A stretch of 64,000 nucleotides of DNA from Chitinophaga polysaccharea (GCF_902150045.1 NZ_CABFVU010000001.1:1798001-1862000), one strand, 5' to 3'; numbered from the stretch's first letter, positions 15,482-25,779 are shown. The notes: generated by a model not told the origin, from the sequence alone. Program-made: numbers and translations.

Positions 15482-17419
15482 TTAAGGCTTATTCTTTTTA
15501 ATAATTGCGTTCTGATTCAATGAGTCAAGGTGCGATTTTGCCAGCATGGCCTGATCTATTGTTACTGTTTCCATCACTGATTTCAACAGCGGCTGACGTT
15601 TGGTGGAGATACTGTCTTTCAGGTATTTCTCCATCATCAAACTGGCAATAGGCGCTGCATATTTTGCACCGAAACCGGAGTTCTCCACGATCACGGCGAT
15701 GGCTATACGAGCTTTTTCCGCAGGGGCAAAGGCCACAAACACCGCATGGTTCTTCAACTTTGTTCTTACTCCATTCACTATACCATAGTTTTCTGCGGTA
15801 CCTGTTTTACCACCGATAGTAATCCCTTCAATTTGAGCAATACGGCCGGTACCGCTTTCCACCACATCCGTCATACCATGAATAACCGCACTGTAGGCGG
15901 TATCAGAGATATGCGCCACCTCGTGCTTTTGTTTGTATTTGTCCAGGAGATGGGTATTGTCGTTGTCGATGCTTGCCACAAAATGCGGGATATAGTAAGA
16001 GCCCCGGTTAGCCACAATACACATGGCATTAGCCATTTGCAGCGGTGTTAACAGCAGTTCTCCCTGTCCGATCCCTAAGAACACAGAAGTACAGGAGTTC
16101 CAGCTGCCTTTGTACCTGGCATCATAATATTTCTTATCCGGTACCAGTCCCCGGCCTTCACTGGGAATGTCTATTCCCACCTTATGACCAAAGCCGAAGC
16201 TGTTCATATAATCGGCCCATTTCTGCATACCGCCTACCTTGATACCTCCGAATTTACCTGCATCCACACTCAGGCGGTATACGTGCGAAAAATAGGAGTT
16301 ACAGGAATGCGATAAAGCCAGCCGCAGGTTGGCTGCGTGCCCTGCATCATGGTGCTCGCACTTGATAGGCCGCGAACAGCCGTAATAGGCGCCACCGCAG
16401 GGGTAACCAAAACTGGGGGTGATCACCCCTTCATCCAGCCCCACCAGTGCAATCATCGGTTTAAACGTAGATCCCGGCGGATAAGTAGCCTGGATAGCGC
16501 GGTTAAACAGTGGTTTGGTAGTATCTGTATACAGTTTACTGAAGTTGGCGCTCCGGTAAGGACCGGTAAGCAGGTTGGGGTCGAAGCTAGGGCCGCTTAC
16601 CATAGCCAGGATACCACCTGTTTGCGGATCGATGGCTACAATACTGCCCGATTTTCCTTTCATTAATTTTTCACCAAGCACCTGCAGTTCAATATCCAGG
16701 GAGAGGCGCAGGTTCCTGCCGGCTACCGCCGCACTGTCAAATTCCCCGTTCTCATAGGATCCCTGTGGCCTGTTGAGATTATCTTTGATCAGGTATTGTA
16801 TCCCACGCTGTCCCATGAGCACCGTTTCATAGGTTTTTTCAAGTCCCGTGAATCCAAGGTAGTCGCCGGAGTTATACAACCCGTAATTAGCAGTGTCCTT
16901 TAACATGGCGGGGGAAATTTCCGCGATATATCCCAGGATATTAGCTGCTGCTGAATAAGGGTAGGAGCGTATTTGCCGGGGTACCAGTTCAAAGCCGGGC
17001 TGGAAAAGGTACATGCTTTCCTGTAGCTGCCCGAATATTTCCGGGGCCAGGAGAGGAGCAAAAACCGATTGTCTTACACGCCCGTTTTTAATAATGGCGG
17101 TAACGATCCGTTTTCTGAATTCTTCCTTATCTATTTTTAAAATATTACAGAGATAACCGGTATCAATGCTTTTTACGCTGGCAGGCGTAACCACCAGGTC
17201 ATACAATACATCGTTGCCAAGGATGCTGCGGTTCTGCCGGTCGTAGATGATACCACGGCTTGGGTAAATGACCTTACGAAGCACGGCGTTGGCATCCGCC
17301 AGCTTGGCGTATTTCTTTTCCACTACCTGGAGAAAGAATAACCTGGTGATGATCAGTACCACCATCCCAAGTATGATCAGCTGTATTACTCTTTTCCTGG
17401 GCTGATTGAATACTGACAT
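15482..17419 (-). CDS. mrdA: Penicillin-binding protein 2 (elongation transpeptidase)
   Basis: A 645-residue class B penicillin-binding protein. It has an N-terminal membrane anchor (about 10-30), a dimerisation domain (about 45-220, with SRGIIYDRQNRSILG) and a transpeptidase domain (about 260-610). Active-site motifs are SxxK as PGSTFKPM, SxN as SHSCNSY and KTG as GGKTGTAEN. It cross-links new peptidoglycan in the side wall with RodA. The gene lies in the order mreB-mreC-mreD-mrdA-rodA, the standard rod-shape cluster. The 137-bp gap to mreD contains a four-unit AAAGCNN heptamer repeat. A short C-terminal extension is Lys-rich. Confidence 0.96.
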   Translation of the reverse strand: MSVFNQPRKRVIQLIILGMVVLIITRLFFLQVVEKKYAKLADANAVLRKVIYPSRGIIYDRQNRSILGNDVLYDLVVTPASVKSIDTGYLCNILKIDKEEFRKRIVTAIIKNGRVRQSVFAPLLAPEIFGQLQESMYLFQPGFELVPRQIRSYPYSAAANILGYIAEISPAMLKDTANYGLYNSGDYLGFTGLEKTYETVLMGQRGIQYLIKDNLNRPQGSYENGEFDSAAVAGRNLRLSLDIELQVLGEKLMKGKSGSIVAIDPQTGGILAMVSGPSFDPNLLTGPYRSANFSKLYTDTTKPLFNRAIQATYPPGSTFKPMIALVGLDEGVITPSFGYPCGGAYYGCSRPIKCEHHDAGHAANLRLALSHSCNSYFSHVYRLSVDAGKFGGIKVGGMQKWADYMNSFGFGHKVGIDIPSEGRGLVPDKKYYDARYKGSWNSCTSVFLGIGQGELLLTPLQMANAMCIVANRGSYYIPHFVASIDNDNTHLLDKYKQKHEVAHISDTAYSAVIHGMTDVVESGTGRIAQIEGITIGGKTGTAENYGIVNGVRTKLKNHAVFVAFAPAEKARIAIAVIVENSGFGAKYAAPIASLMMEKYLKDSISTKRQPLLKSVMETVTIDQAMLAKSHLDSLNQNAIIKKNKP

Positions 17420-17460
17420 GCTATTAAGGACGGAATTATTTTAAGTTACAAAAATAGCGG

Positions 17461-17488
17461 AAAGCTGAAAGCAGAAAGCTAAAAGCGC
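17461..17488. repeat. Four-unit heptamer repeat AAAGCNN
   Basis: Four consecutive 7-bp units, AAAGCTG AAAGCAG AAAGCTA AAAGCGC, lie in the gap between mreD and mrdA, just upstream of the mrdA start. Short tandem units like this can change copy number by slippage. Confidence 0.7.
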
Positions 17489-17556
17489 CCATATTTTGTT
17501 GTTTATCGTTTATTTCTTTTCCCCTTTGTTCTGGTTTCCGTGACAATAGCTTTTCG

Positions 17557-18066
17557 CTATTTTTTCGAAAAGAACAGCAGTTCATACAGCACAATCAGGA
17601 AAAGACTGGCCAGTGTTGAAAAGACGATCTTCATCACCAGGTATAACGGGTTGCCCATACCAAATACTTCCAGTATGAAGAAAAGCGTATGGTGCAGGAA
17701 TACCAGGATAGCAGCATAGATGAGAAACTGGGACACGCCCATACTGGTCATCGAAGGCGTTTTCTGGGTAGTTTCAAAACCTCCCTGTGGCGATAGGATA
17801 TTGATAATAAACGGGCGCAGATAAGCAATGAACACGCAGGCGGCTGCATGCATGCCCGGTGTATTCATAAACATATCCAGCGAAAGACCCATCAGCAAAC
17901 CCAGGAGCATCAGCACCGGGCGTGGCAGGTTAAACGGCAGCGCCAGTACAAACAGCATATAAAGATAGGGGCTCACCAGCTGGTGCAGCAATATTTCATT
18001 GAGCACAAACACCTGAATCAGCAGCAGGAGCACAAAGCGGATTATATTTCTTAACAGTATACTCAT
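17557..18066 (-). CDS. mreD: Rod shape-determining protein MreD
   Basis: A 169-residue inner-membrane protein with about five hydrophobic helices and little soluble sequence. It lies between mreC and PBP2, which identifies it as MreD. The N-terminus (LLRNIIRFVLLLLIQVFVLNEI), the SPYLYMLFVLALPFNLPR segment and GLLMGLSLDMFMNTPGMHAAA fit the Bacteroidota form. Its ATG overlaps the mreC stop codon (ATGA), so translation is coupled. It links MreC and MreB to the RodA-PBP2 synthase. Confidence 0.93.
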   Translation of the reverse strand: MSILLRNIIRFVLLLLIQVFVLNEILLHQLVSPYLYMLFVLALPFNLPRPVLMLLGLLMGLSLDMFMNTPGMHAAACVFIAYLRPFIINILSPQGGFETTQKTPSMTSMGVSQFLIYAAILVFLHHTLFFILEVFGMGNPLYLVMKIVFSTLASLFLIVLYELLFFSKK

Positions 18067-18950
18067 TTAATCAACTTATACGTTGAATCTTCCAATCGTT
18101 GTTGTTCTTCTCTCAGCAGGTTCTCTATCACGTACACATATTGCAGGTTAAAGAAATTGGTAGCCAATTTTAACCGGATAGTAAACGAAGTGCTGGCCTT
18201 ATCTCCTACGGCAATGCTTTCTACATAGCCGATCGGGATGTTTTCAGGGAACAGGGCCGAGAAACCGCTGGTCACTACAGTATCTCCCTTATGTATCTTG
18301 GCGCTTTTCGGCACATCTTTCAACAGGGCATAACCGGCATCTTCGCCATCCCAGTGTACGGAGCCCATTTCCTTTCCCTGTCCCAGGCGGGCGCTGATGG
18401 ATACGGAATTGGATTTGGAGAGCATAGACAGCACTACTGCGTAGTTATCGCTCACGCTTCTCACTACGCCCACCACGCCGCTGCTGCTGATAACGCCCAT
18501 GTTGGGGCGGATCCCCTGCAGGCTGCCGCGGTGAATAGTAATATAGTTAACAGGCTTATTGATGGAGTTGTTGATCACTTTAGCGGAGAAGTACTCATAC
18601 CGCCGGATCTGTGTGCCAATAACACGGTGTGCGGTATCATCGCTGTATTGGCGAACGGTATCTGTTTTGATCCCGTTGGTGGTAATCATGCTGTCGTAAC
18701 TGGTACGGAGCATATTGTGCAGGCGCATGTTCTCATTCACCAGGCTGTCGTTGGTCGACTTCAGGTGAAAGTAATATTGGACATTATTATACTTATCATA
18801 TAATTTCCCGCTGATGTCATTAGCGGAACTGAGATAGGCGGCGCGCTGAAAGTTGTTATGCTGGAACACCAGTACCATACAAATCACTTCCAGCAGCAGA
18901 AATAAGAAGAAGTTAAAATATCGCCTAAAGAAAATGATTAGATTTCGCAC
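18063..18950 (-). CDS. mreC: Rod shape-determining protein MreC
   Basis: A 295-residue periplasmic protein anchored by an N-terminal helix (about 10-30, FFLFLLLEVICMVLVFQ). A predicted coiled coil follows (about 45-95), then the MreC beta domain (about 120-275) with the typical NYITIHRGSLQGIRPNMGVIS and DTVVTSGFSALFPENIPIGYV segments. It forms the scaffold that connects MreB filaments to PBP2 and RodA. Its stop overlaps the mreD start, and mreB ends 90 bp upstream of the start on the same strand. Confidence 0.95.
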   Translation of the reverse strand: MRNLIIFFRRYFNFFLFLLLEVICMVLVFQHNNFQRAAYLSSANDISGKLYDKYNNVQYYFHLKSTNDSLVNENMRLHNMLRTSYDSMITTNGIKTDTVRQYSDDTAHRVIGTQIRRYEYFSAKVINNSINKPVNYITIHRGSLQGIRPNMGVISSSGVVGVVRSVSDNYAVVLSMLSKSNSVSISARLGQGKEMGSVHWDGEDAGYALLKDVPKSAKIHKGDTVVTSGFSALFPENIPIGYVESIAVGDKASTSFTIRLKLATNFFNLQYVYVIENLLREEQQRLEDSTYKLIK

Positions 18951-19040
18951 AAGCGCGCACTATTTTAGGATTTGGTTATCCGGATACATTGTTTTCCTTC
19001 CCACAGGATGAATAACAACATACCCGGATCACAAATGGTT

Positions 19041-20063
19041 TTATTGCATCAGGAACGGATACTTGCCTACATGCTTCAGGGCAATACCCGTACCTCTTAC
19101 CACCGCACGTAAAGGATCGTCCGCTACATGTACCGGCAGTTTAATTTTTTGGGTAAGACGTTTATCCAGGCCACGCAGCAGGGCTCCGCCGCCGGTCAGG
19201 TATAAACCTCTGCGGTAAATATCTGATGCCAGCTCAGGAGGCGTTGTTTCCAGCGCTTTCAGGATGGCTTCTTCGATCTTAAAGATAGATTTATCAAGGG
19301 CTTCCGCAATTTCCTGGTAAGATACCATGATCTGTTTGGGAATACCGGTTACCAGATCCCTTCCGTTAACAGGAATATCATCCGGTGGGTTGTCCAGTTC
19401 TTTCAGGGCAGATCCGATATGGATCTTGATCTGTTCTGCAGTTCTTTCACCGATCAGGAGGCTATGATAACGGCGCAGGGCTTCCATGATATCGGCAGTA
19501 AATTCATCACCGGCAATACGGATACTCTGGTCGCACACAATACCTGCCAGTGCAATTACGGAGATACCGGTAGTACCACCGCCTATGTCAATGATCATGT
19601 TACCTACCGGCTCTTCCACATCGATACCGATACCGAGTGCGGCTGCCATAGGCTCATGGATCAGGTATACCTCTTTAGCCCCTGCCTGCTCAGCGGAGTC
19701 ACGCACTGCTCTCTTTTCCACTTCCGTAATACTGGAAGGAATGCAGATCACCATGCGCCAGCTGGGTGCAAATAAAGGTTTCTTGGGGTAGATCATTTTT
19801 ATGAGTTCCCTGATCATTCCTTCAGCGGCATTAAAGTCCGCTATCACGCCATCTTTCAGGGGACGTATAGTACGAAGATATTCGTGTGTTTTTTCGTGCA
19901 TCATCATGGCCTTTTTTCCTACTGCCACAATTTTGCCACTAGCCCGTTCTATCGCTACAATGGAAGGCTCGTCCACTACCACCTGGTCATTATGAATTAT
20001 CAGCGTGTTCGCTGTACCAAGATCAATCGCGATTTCCTGCGTTAAAAAATTAAAAAATCCCAT
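19041..20063 (-). CDS. mreB: Rod shape-determining actin homologue MreB
   Basis: A 340-residue bacterial actin. Phosphate and ATP-binding motifs are clear: IDLGTANT near residue 13, the IDIGGGTTGISVIAL loop near 160 and the LTGGGALLRGLDKRL adenosine loop near 285. The membrane-binding hydrophobic start (MGFFNFLTQ) is present. I use the ATG at 20063 rather than the in-frame TTG at 20078, because that TTG lies in a TAATTTTTG word that looks like a promoter and the family begins at MGFFNFL. It is first in the rod-shape cluster and presumably sets its transcription. Confidence 0.96.
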   Translation of the reverse strand: MGFFNFLTQEIAIDLGTANTLIIHNDQVVVDEPSIVAIERASGKIVAVGKKAMMMHEKTHEYLRTIRPLKDGVIADFNAAEGMIRELIKMIYPKKPLFAPSWRMVICIPSSITEVEKRAVRDSAEQAGAKEVYLIHEPMAAALGIGIDVEEPVGNMIIDIGGGTTGISVIALAGIVCDQSIRIAGDEFTADIMEALRRYHSLLIGERTAEQIKIHIGSALKELDNPPDDIPVNGRDLVTGIPKQIMVSYQEIAEALDKSIFKIEEAILKALETTPPELASDIYRRGLYLTGGGALLRGLDKRLTQKIKLPVHVADDPLRAVVRGTGIALKHVGKYPFLMQ

Positions 20064-20337
20064 TGTTGATACGGTCAAAAATTAGAATGCAAAAATGAAT
20101 AATTCCAACGAATATACGATGCAAAAAATGGATATTCTTGCAATAATACAGCTAAATATTAAAAAAAGTTATTTGTTGTATAAACGGCATAGTAACAGCT
20201 CTCTTTATGCTCCGACCAGATGAACGGGATAACCCCGTTTTAATTGTTCCTGCTGCCTAAAATTGTGCCTTTACAAGTCCCGCTTTTCAATTGTCCTGTA
20301 CCAGTCCTCCCCACTGTAAATGAATCCCGGTCAACGG

Positions 20338-21615
20338 TTAAATGAATTCATAACCGATATCCCGGCGGTATACCTTGCCGTCAAATGTGATCTGCTCCGC
20401 TGTTTGTACAGAATGTGCCAGTGCCATGGTCAGGTCTGATGCCAGTGATGTAATAGCCAGTACACGGCCGCCATTGGTCAGCACTTCATCGCCTTCCTGA
20501 CGGGTACCGGCATGAAACACCACCTGGTCGCGGGTAGGCGCGGGGATACCATTGATCACCTTATTCTTTTCATATGCTTCAGGATACCCTTTCGATACCA
20601 GCATTACCGTAGCTGCTGCACGCTCATCTGCGTATATGGTTTGCCCGCTCAGTTTGCCGGTCATCACCGCATTGAACAGTTCCAGTGCATCATTCTTCAA
20701 ACGTGGCATCACCACTTCCGTTTCCGGATCGCCCATACGGCAGTTATATTCAATCACAAAAGGCGAACCCTCCACATTAATCAGGCCAAAAAAGACAAAG
20801 CCATGATATACAATGCCTTCCCTGGAAAGGCCCGCTATAGTGGGCCGGATCACTTCATCTTCTACCTTTTTCATAAAGGCAGCATCTGCAAACGGCACGG
20901 GAGATACCGCTCCCATACCACCTGTATTCAGCCCAAGGTCGCCTTCACCAATTCTTTTATAATCCTTTGCTTCAGGTAATATCTTATAAGTGTGGCCATC
21001 TGTAATTGCGAATACAGACAACTCAATGCCGGTAAGAAATTGCTCTACTACCACGGTTTTACTGGCATCTCCGAACTTCGCGGAACGGATCATCTGCTCA
21101 AATTCTTCTGCCGCTTCTTCATAGGAAGCCGCTATTACCACGCCTTTACCTGCCGCCAGGCCATCGGCCTTTAACACAATTGGTAAGGAGTGCTGTTGAA
21201 GATAGGCCAGGCCCTCTTCATAATTCTGCTCATTAAATTCCCGGTAGGCAGCAGTGGGGATATTATTCCTTTCCATAAACAGCTTGGCATAAGCCTTACT
21301 TCCTTCCAGCTGTGCACCTTGCTTTGAAGGGCCCAGTACAGGGATATGCCGCAGCAGGGGATCATTCTGAAAGAAATCATAGATCCCGTTTACCAGGGCT
21401 TCTTCAGATCCGGGCACCACCATGTCTATCGCATTATCCAGGCAAAAGGTCTTTATCTTTTCAAATTCACTTACACCCATGTTAACGTTCGTGCCGCATT
21501 GAGCGGTACCCGCATTACCCGGTGCAATAAATAACTGACCGCAAAGGGTGCTTTGTGACATTTTAAGGGCCAGTGCGTGTTCCCGGCCACCACTTCCAAG
21601 TAATAGTATGTTCAT
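20338..21615 (-). CDS. purD: Phosphoribosylamine--glycine ligase
   Basis: A 425-residue ATP-grasp enzyme (GAR synthetase) of purine biosynthesis. It joins 5-phosphoribosylamine and glycine. The N-terminal LLLGSGGREHALA, the VPGSEEALV segment, the ATP-binding VLKADGLAAGKGVVIA (about 148-163) and the metal-binding EYNCRMGDPETE (about 283-294) are as expected, and length is standard. No other purine genes are beside it. It runs divergently from the POT transporter gene, separated by 169 bp that must hold both promoters. Confidence 0.97.
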   Translation of the reverse strand: MNILLLGSGGREHALALKMSQSTLCGQLFIAPGNAGTAQCGTNVNMGVSEFEKIKTFCLDNAIDMVVPGSEEALVNGIYDFFQNDPLLRHIPVLGPSKQGAQLEGSKAYAKLFMERNNIPTAAYREFNEQNYEEGLAYLQQHSLPIVLKADGLAAGKGVVIAASYEEAAEEFEQMIRSAKFGDASKTVVVEQFLTGIELSVFAITDGHTYKILPEAKDYKRIGEGDLGLNTGGMGAVSPVPFADAAFMKKVEDEVIRPTIAGLSREGIVYHGFVFFGLINVEGSPFVIEYNCRMGDPETEVVMPRLKNDALELFNAVMTGKLSGQTIYADERAAATVMLVSKGYPEAYEKNKVINGIPAPTRDQVVFHAGTRQEGDEVLTNGGRVLAITSLASDLTMALAHSVQTAEQITFDGKVYRRDIGYEFI

Positions 21616-21784
21616 ATGAATTGCCTAATAAATGCAGATGCGAAAGAAAGTGCAAAGAAAGATCAAAAAACCGCAAAAAATGAGCATTTATACCATTTTT
21701 TTACGGAGATTAACGATTTTATTTAACTTGCCACATTTAAAGGTTCACGAAATCTAAACAACTATTGCTAAAACTAACCAATTT

Positions 21785-23491
21785 ATGATGCAAACTACTG
21801 TTGCACAAGAGTCCCCTATTGCCTCGCAGAAGGGCCACCCTAAGGGGCTCTCAGTATTATTTGCCACGGAAATGTGGGAACGCTTCAATTTTTATGGCAT
21901 GCGGGCATTGCTGACGCTCTTCCTGGTAAATGCGCTGGCTTTCTCAGAAGCAGATTCCTCTATCATCTATGGCGGCTTTCTTGGCTTATGCTATCTTACC
22001 CCCATGCTGGGAGGATATATCTCCGACAGGTATCTCGGTAACAGGAACTGTATTATATTAGGTGGTTTTATAATGGGCGTAGGGCAGCTGCTCATGGTGC
22101 TCAGCGCCATTCTCTATGCCACCAACGTGGACACAGCCAAAATGATCGTTTGGCTCGCCCTCTTCATAATTATTATAGGCAACGGCTTTTTTAAACCCAA
22201 CATATCTTCTATGGTGGGTCAGCTTTACCCCAAAAACGATGGCCGCCTCGATTCTGCCTTCACCATCTTTTATATGGGCATCAACATGGGCGCCTTCCTG
22301 GGTATGCTCATCTGCCCCATCCTTGGCGACGTAAAAGTAGACGGTGTAAGAATGGTCAGCGCTTTCAAATGGGGATTCCTTGCTGCCAGCATAGCCATGT
22401 TCACAGGAACTATCCTGTTTTTCTTCCTGAAAGATAAATACGTAATAAAACCCAACGGTGAAGCCATCGGCGGTAAACCGGATTTCTCCAAAACTCTTAC
22501 TGCCACCGGCGAAGCCGATAAAGCCAAATTTACTACCGGCGCCATTATCGGCGTCCTCGTTTTAATGGTAGTCCTCTTCTTCGGTATCCACTTCCTGTCG
22601 CTCGATCCCAACCCAATCAAATCATGGGTGTATCCATTTATATATGCAGCCGGTATCAGTCTTGCTGTATTGATCCTTACCGATAAATCCATTACCAAAG
22701 TAGAAAGACAACAAATCACCGTTATCTATTTCGTGGCCTTCTTCGTTATCTTCTTCTGGGCCTGCTTTGAACAAGCCGGTTCCTCCCTTACCTTTGTAGC
22801 TGATTATCAGACAGATCGCCGCCTCTTCGGCTGGGATATGCCTCCTTCCTTCGTTCAAAACGCCAACTCTATCTTCATCATCGTATTTGCATTGCCTTTC
22901 AGCTGGTTATGGCTCAAATTACAACAGCGTAACCTGGAGCCTATCTCTCCCATGAAACAATCCATCGGGCTGGCATTGCTGGCATTCGGGTTCTTTATCA
23001 TCGCCCTGCAAATGAAGAGCCTCGGCCCCAACGAAAAACTCGGTGTTAGCTGGCTGATCCTGATGTACCTCTTCCATACCCTTGGCGAATTGTGCCTGTC
23101 GCCCATAGGCCTTTCACTGGTAGCAAAACTGGCGCCTCACCGCTTCTCTTCCCTGCTCATGGGAGTATGGTTCCTCGCCAATGCCGCCGGTTATGCACTG
23201 GCTGGTACCCTGGGCGCACTGTTGCCACCCACACTGGATAAATATCAACTCGCTTCGCAAAACGGTATCGACCTGAAAGGTATTCTCGATGGCACCATCA
23301 CTGCCACTGCGCAGCAACTGGATAAATTACAAGAGCTTAAATTGGCTACACATTACCCTACCTTCGCAGGTTTCACCATCCACAACCTCTATGAGTTTTT
23401 CATGGTGTTTGTGATCCTGCCGGGAGGCGCTGCCATACTGCTGTTCCTCTCTACCAGCTTCCTGAAAAAATGGATGCACGGTGTCCGGTAG
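21785..23491 (+). CDS. POT-family proton-coupled peptide transporter
   Basis: A 568-residue major-facilitator protein of the POT/PTR family. It imports di- and tripeptides with protons across the inner membrane. The ExxER proton-coupling motif is present near the first helix (ATEMWERFNFYGMR, about 29-42), and the FYMGINMGAFLG and YLFHTLGELCLSPIGLSL family signatures follow. About twelve to fourteen helices can be traced. The protein is somewhat longer than E. coli DtpA because of a loop after helix 6 (about 215-245) and another near the C-terminus. The gene ends in a very strong terminator, and an OPT peptide transporter follows, so the locus is devoted to peptide uptake. Confidence 0.94.
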   Translation: MMQTTVAQESPIASQKGHPKGLSVLFATEMWERFNFYGMRALLTLFLVNALAFSEADSSIIYGGFLGLCYLTPMLGGYISDRYLGNRNCIILGGFIMGVGQLLMVLSAILYATNVDTAKMIVWLALFIIIIGNGFFKPNISSMVGQLYPKNDGRLDSAFTIFYMGINMGAFLGMLICPILGDVKVDGVRMVSAFKWGFLAASIAMFTGTILFFFLKDKYVIKPNGEAIGGKPDFSKTLTATGEADKAKFTTGAIIGVLVLMVVLFFGIHFLSLDPNPIKSWVYPFIYAAGISLAVLILTDKSITKVERQQITVIYFVAFFVIFFWACFEQAGSSLTFVADYQTDRRLFGWDMPPSFVQNANSIFIIVFALPFSWLWLKLQQRNLEPISPMKQSIGLALLAFGFFIIALQMKSLGPNEKLGVSWLILMYLFHTLGELCLSPIGLSLVAKLAPHRFSSLLMGVWFLANAAGYALAGTLGALLPPTLDKYQLASQNGIDLKGILDGTITATAQQLDKLQELKLATHYPTFAGFTIHNLYEFFMVFVILPGGAAILLFLSTSFLKKWMHGVR

Positions 23492-23504
23492 TCAATATTA
23501 TTAT

Positions 23505-23550
23505 AAAAAGGAAAGGAGGAAAGCGGATAACTTTCCTCCTTTCCTTTTTT
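23505..23550 (+). terminator. Strong Rho-independent terminator after the POT gene
   Basis: A 19-bp perfect stem (23505-23523 with 531-549 of the same kilobase) around a 7-nt loop, ending in a T run. It separates the POT and OPT transcripts. Confidence 0.92.
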
Positions 23551-23603
23551 AAAAGTAAATTCATTCATTATAACATCTCTACCTGTAATCCATAAACAAT
23601 CTT

Positions 23604-25652
23604 ATGCCCGATAACAACTTCAAACCCTTTGTTCCACCCGGCGTACAAATGAAAGAATTTACGCTGAAATCTATTTTGCTTGGCTGCGTATTCGGCATCA
23701 TTTTCGGCGCCGCCACCGTGTACCTGGCGCTGAAAGCGGGTCTTACCGTTTCTGCATCTATCCCCATCGCCGTTATCGCTATTACACTGGGAAGAAAATT
23801 CTTCAATACCACCATCCTGGAAAACAACATTATCCAAACTACCGGGTCTGCCGGCGAATCCATAGCCGCGGGAGTGGTATTCACACTGCCAGGCTTCCTG
23901 TTCCTGAGCGATGGCGGCGGCGCACAATTCTTCAACTATTTCACTATACTCATCCTGGCCATTTTCGGCGGTATCCTCGGCACCCTTATGATGATCCCGT
24001 TAAGAAAATCGCTGATCGTAAAAGAACATAAAACCCTGCCCTACCCGGAAGGTACCGCCTGTGGCGATGTTTTAATAGCCGGGGAGAAGGGCGGCGACTT
24101 TGCCAAAACCGCCTTCTATGGCCTGGGCTTTGCTTTTGCCTATGCCATCCTGCAAAAGATCCTGCATGTAATTGCCGAAACACCGGAATACATGACCAAA
24201 CAGGCCAGCAAATTTTTCCCTTCCGCCAAGATCAGTGCCGATATCACACCGGAGTATATGGGTGTAGGCTATATTATCGGCCCTCGCATTGCAGGAGTAC
24301 TGGTAGCCGGCGGCGTGCTTAGCTGGCTGGCGCTCATTCCTTTACTGGCATCATTGCTGCCGCCTGATATGATCGCTACACAACTGGTGAAAATAGGCTA
24401 CCTCGCCAACCTGCAAACACCAGGCGGGCAGGGCGACTGGAACCCGCTTACACATACCTTCTCCGATTATTCTTCCGCGGTGTATTATGCCTACGTAAGA
24501 CAAATAGGCGCGGGCGCCGTAGCAGCAGGCGGTTTCATCACCCTGTTAAAAACGATCCCCACTATCATTTCCTCTTTCAAAGGAAGCCTGGGCGCTATCA
24601 AAGATGGCCCCGCCAATGCAGATGCAAAAGGAAGTGTACCAAGAACAGAAAAGGACCTCAGCCTGAAAGTAGTGCTGTTTGGCAGTATTGCGCTCATCCT
24701 GCTTATGGCCTTCCTGCCGCAGCTCCCCGGCGATTCCATCGGTAAAAAACTACTGGTAGGTTTGCTAGTGGTAATATTCGGCGCATTTTTCGTTACCGTA
24801 TCCAGCCGCATTGTAGGCCTCATCGGCTCTTCCAATAATCCCATTTCCGGTATGACCATCGCTACGCTCATGGGCACCTGCCTGGTGTTTATTGCTGTTG
24901 GCTGGACCGGTAAAGTGTATGAGCCCATGGCGCTGGTAGTAGGTGGTATGATCTGTATTGCCGCTGCAAATGCCGGCGGTACCTCCCAGGACCTGAAATC
25001 AGGCTACATCGTAGGCGCTACCCCCATGTACCAGCAGATAGCATTGTTCATCGGGGCCATTGTTTCCTCCGTGGTAATTGGTTTAACTGTAAAGTTCCTG
25101 GATAAGCCTACGGCAGATATGATAGCGCATGGCGTTACCGAACATGCAATCGGCAGCGCATACTATCCAGCCCCGCAGGGTACGCTCATGGCTACACTGG
25201 CAAAGGGAATTCTTTCATTTAACCTCGACTGGCAGTTTGTACTGGTAGGCGTGTTCCTCGCTGTTACCATGGAGCTGTGCGGCGTTAACTCGCTTTCTTT
25301 CGCGGTAGGCGCTTATCTTCCATTATCCACAACTTTGCCCATCTTTGTTGGTGGCGCTATCCGTGGAGTGGTTGATCACCAGCAAAAGAAAGCCAACAAA
25401 AAAATATCCCCGGAAGAAGAAGAGCTGGGTAAGGGCAATCTCTTTGCCACGGGTCTTGTGGCCGGAGGGGCGGTAGCCGGCGTGATTATAGCCATCCTGG
25501 CGGGTTTCGACTGGTCGGCTGTGATCCTTGCCAAACTGAATAATCAACAACTGCTAACAAATATCCTCGGACAGGGTGGATACTATATAATAGGATGCGC
25601 CTTTTTTGCGTTTATGGGCTGGTACCTGTATCGTACCGCCCGCAAAGCCTAG
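23604..25652 (+). CDS. OPT-family oligopeptide transporter
   Basis: A 682-residue inner-membrane protein with about 16 hydrophobic segments, typical of the bacterial OPT family. Family marks include the early ILLGCVFGIIFGAATVYLALKAG stretch read as two overlapping motifs, PYPEGTACGDVLIAGE near residue 145 and SSNNPISGMTIATL near 410. It is predicted to take up oligopeptides or peptide-like metal chelates by proton coupling; the true substrate is unknown. It is transcribed after the POT terminator and closed by its own terminator. A long hydrophilic loop lies at about 330-355. Confidence 0.93.
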   Translation: MPDNNFKPFVPPGVQMKEFTLKSILLGCVFGIIFGAATVYLALKAGLTVSASIPIAVIAITLGRKFFNTTILENNIIQTTGSAGESIAAGVVFTLPGFLFLSDGGGAQFFNYFTILILAIFGGILGTLMMIPLRKSLIVKEHKTLPYPEGTACGDVLIAGEKGGDFAKTAFYGLGFAFAYAILQKILHVIAETPEYMTKQASKFFPSAKISADITPEYMGVGYIIGPRIAGVLVAGGVLSWLALIPLLASLLPPDMIATQLVKIGYLANLQTPGGQGDWNPLTHTFSDYSSAVYYAYVRQIGAGAVAAGGFITLLKTIPTIISSFKGSLGAIKDGPANADAKGSVPRTEKDLSLKVVLFGSIALILLMAFLPQLPGDSIGKKLLVGLLVVIFGAFFVTVSSRIVGLIGSSNNPISGMTIATLMGTCLVFIAVGWTGKVYEPMALVVGGMICIAAANAGGTSQDLKSGYIVGATPMYQQIALFIGAIVSSVVIGLTVKFLDKPTADMIAHGVTEHAIGSAYYPAPQGTLMATLAKGILSFNLDWQFVLVGVFLAVTMELCGVNSLSFAVGAYLPLSTTLPIFVGGAIRGVVDHQQKKANKKISPEEEELGKGNLFATGLVAGGAVAGVIIAILAGFDWSAVILAKLNNQQLLTNILGQGGYYIIGCAFFAFMGWYLYRTARKA

Positions 25653-25675
25653 ATCCAACTTTTAATGATCATACC

Positions 25676-25722
25676 GATGCCGGTAACCGGGTGTAACAAT
25701 CCTTTACCGGCATCCGTTTTTT
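25676..25722 (+). terminator. Terminator after the OPT gene
   Basis: GATGCCGGTAA (25676-25686) pairs exactly with TTACCGGCATC (25704-25714), followed by CG and six T. The loop is 17 nt. Confidence 0.85.
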
Positions 25723-25779
25723 GTTTTTTAAATGTTTAATTTAGCCGCGAATTAATTAAAACAGATTATAATATAACCT

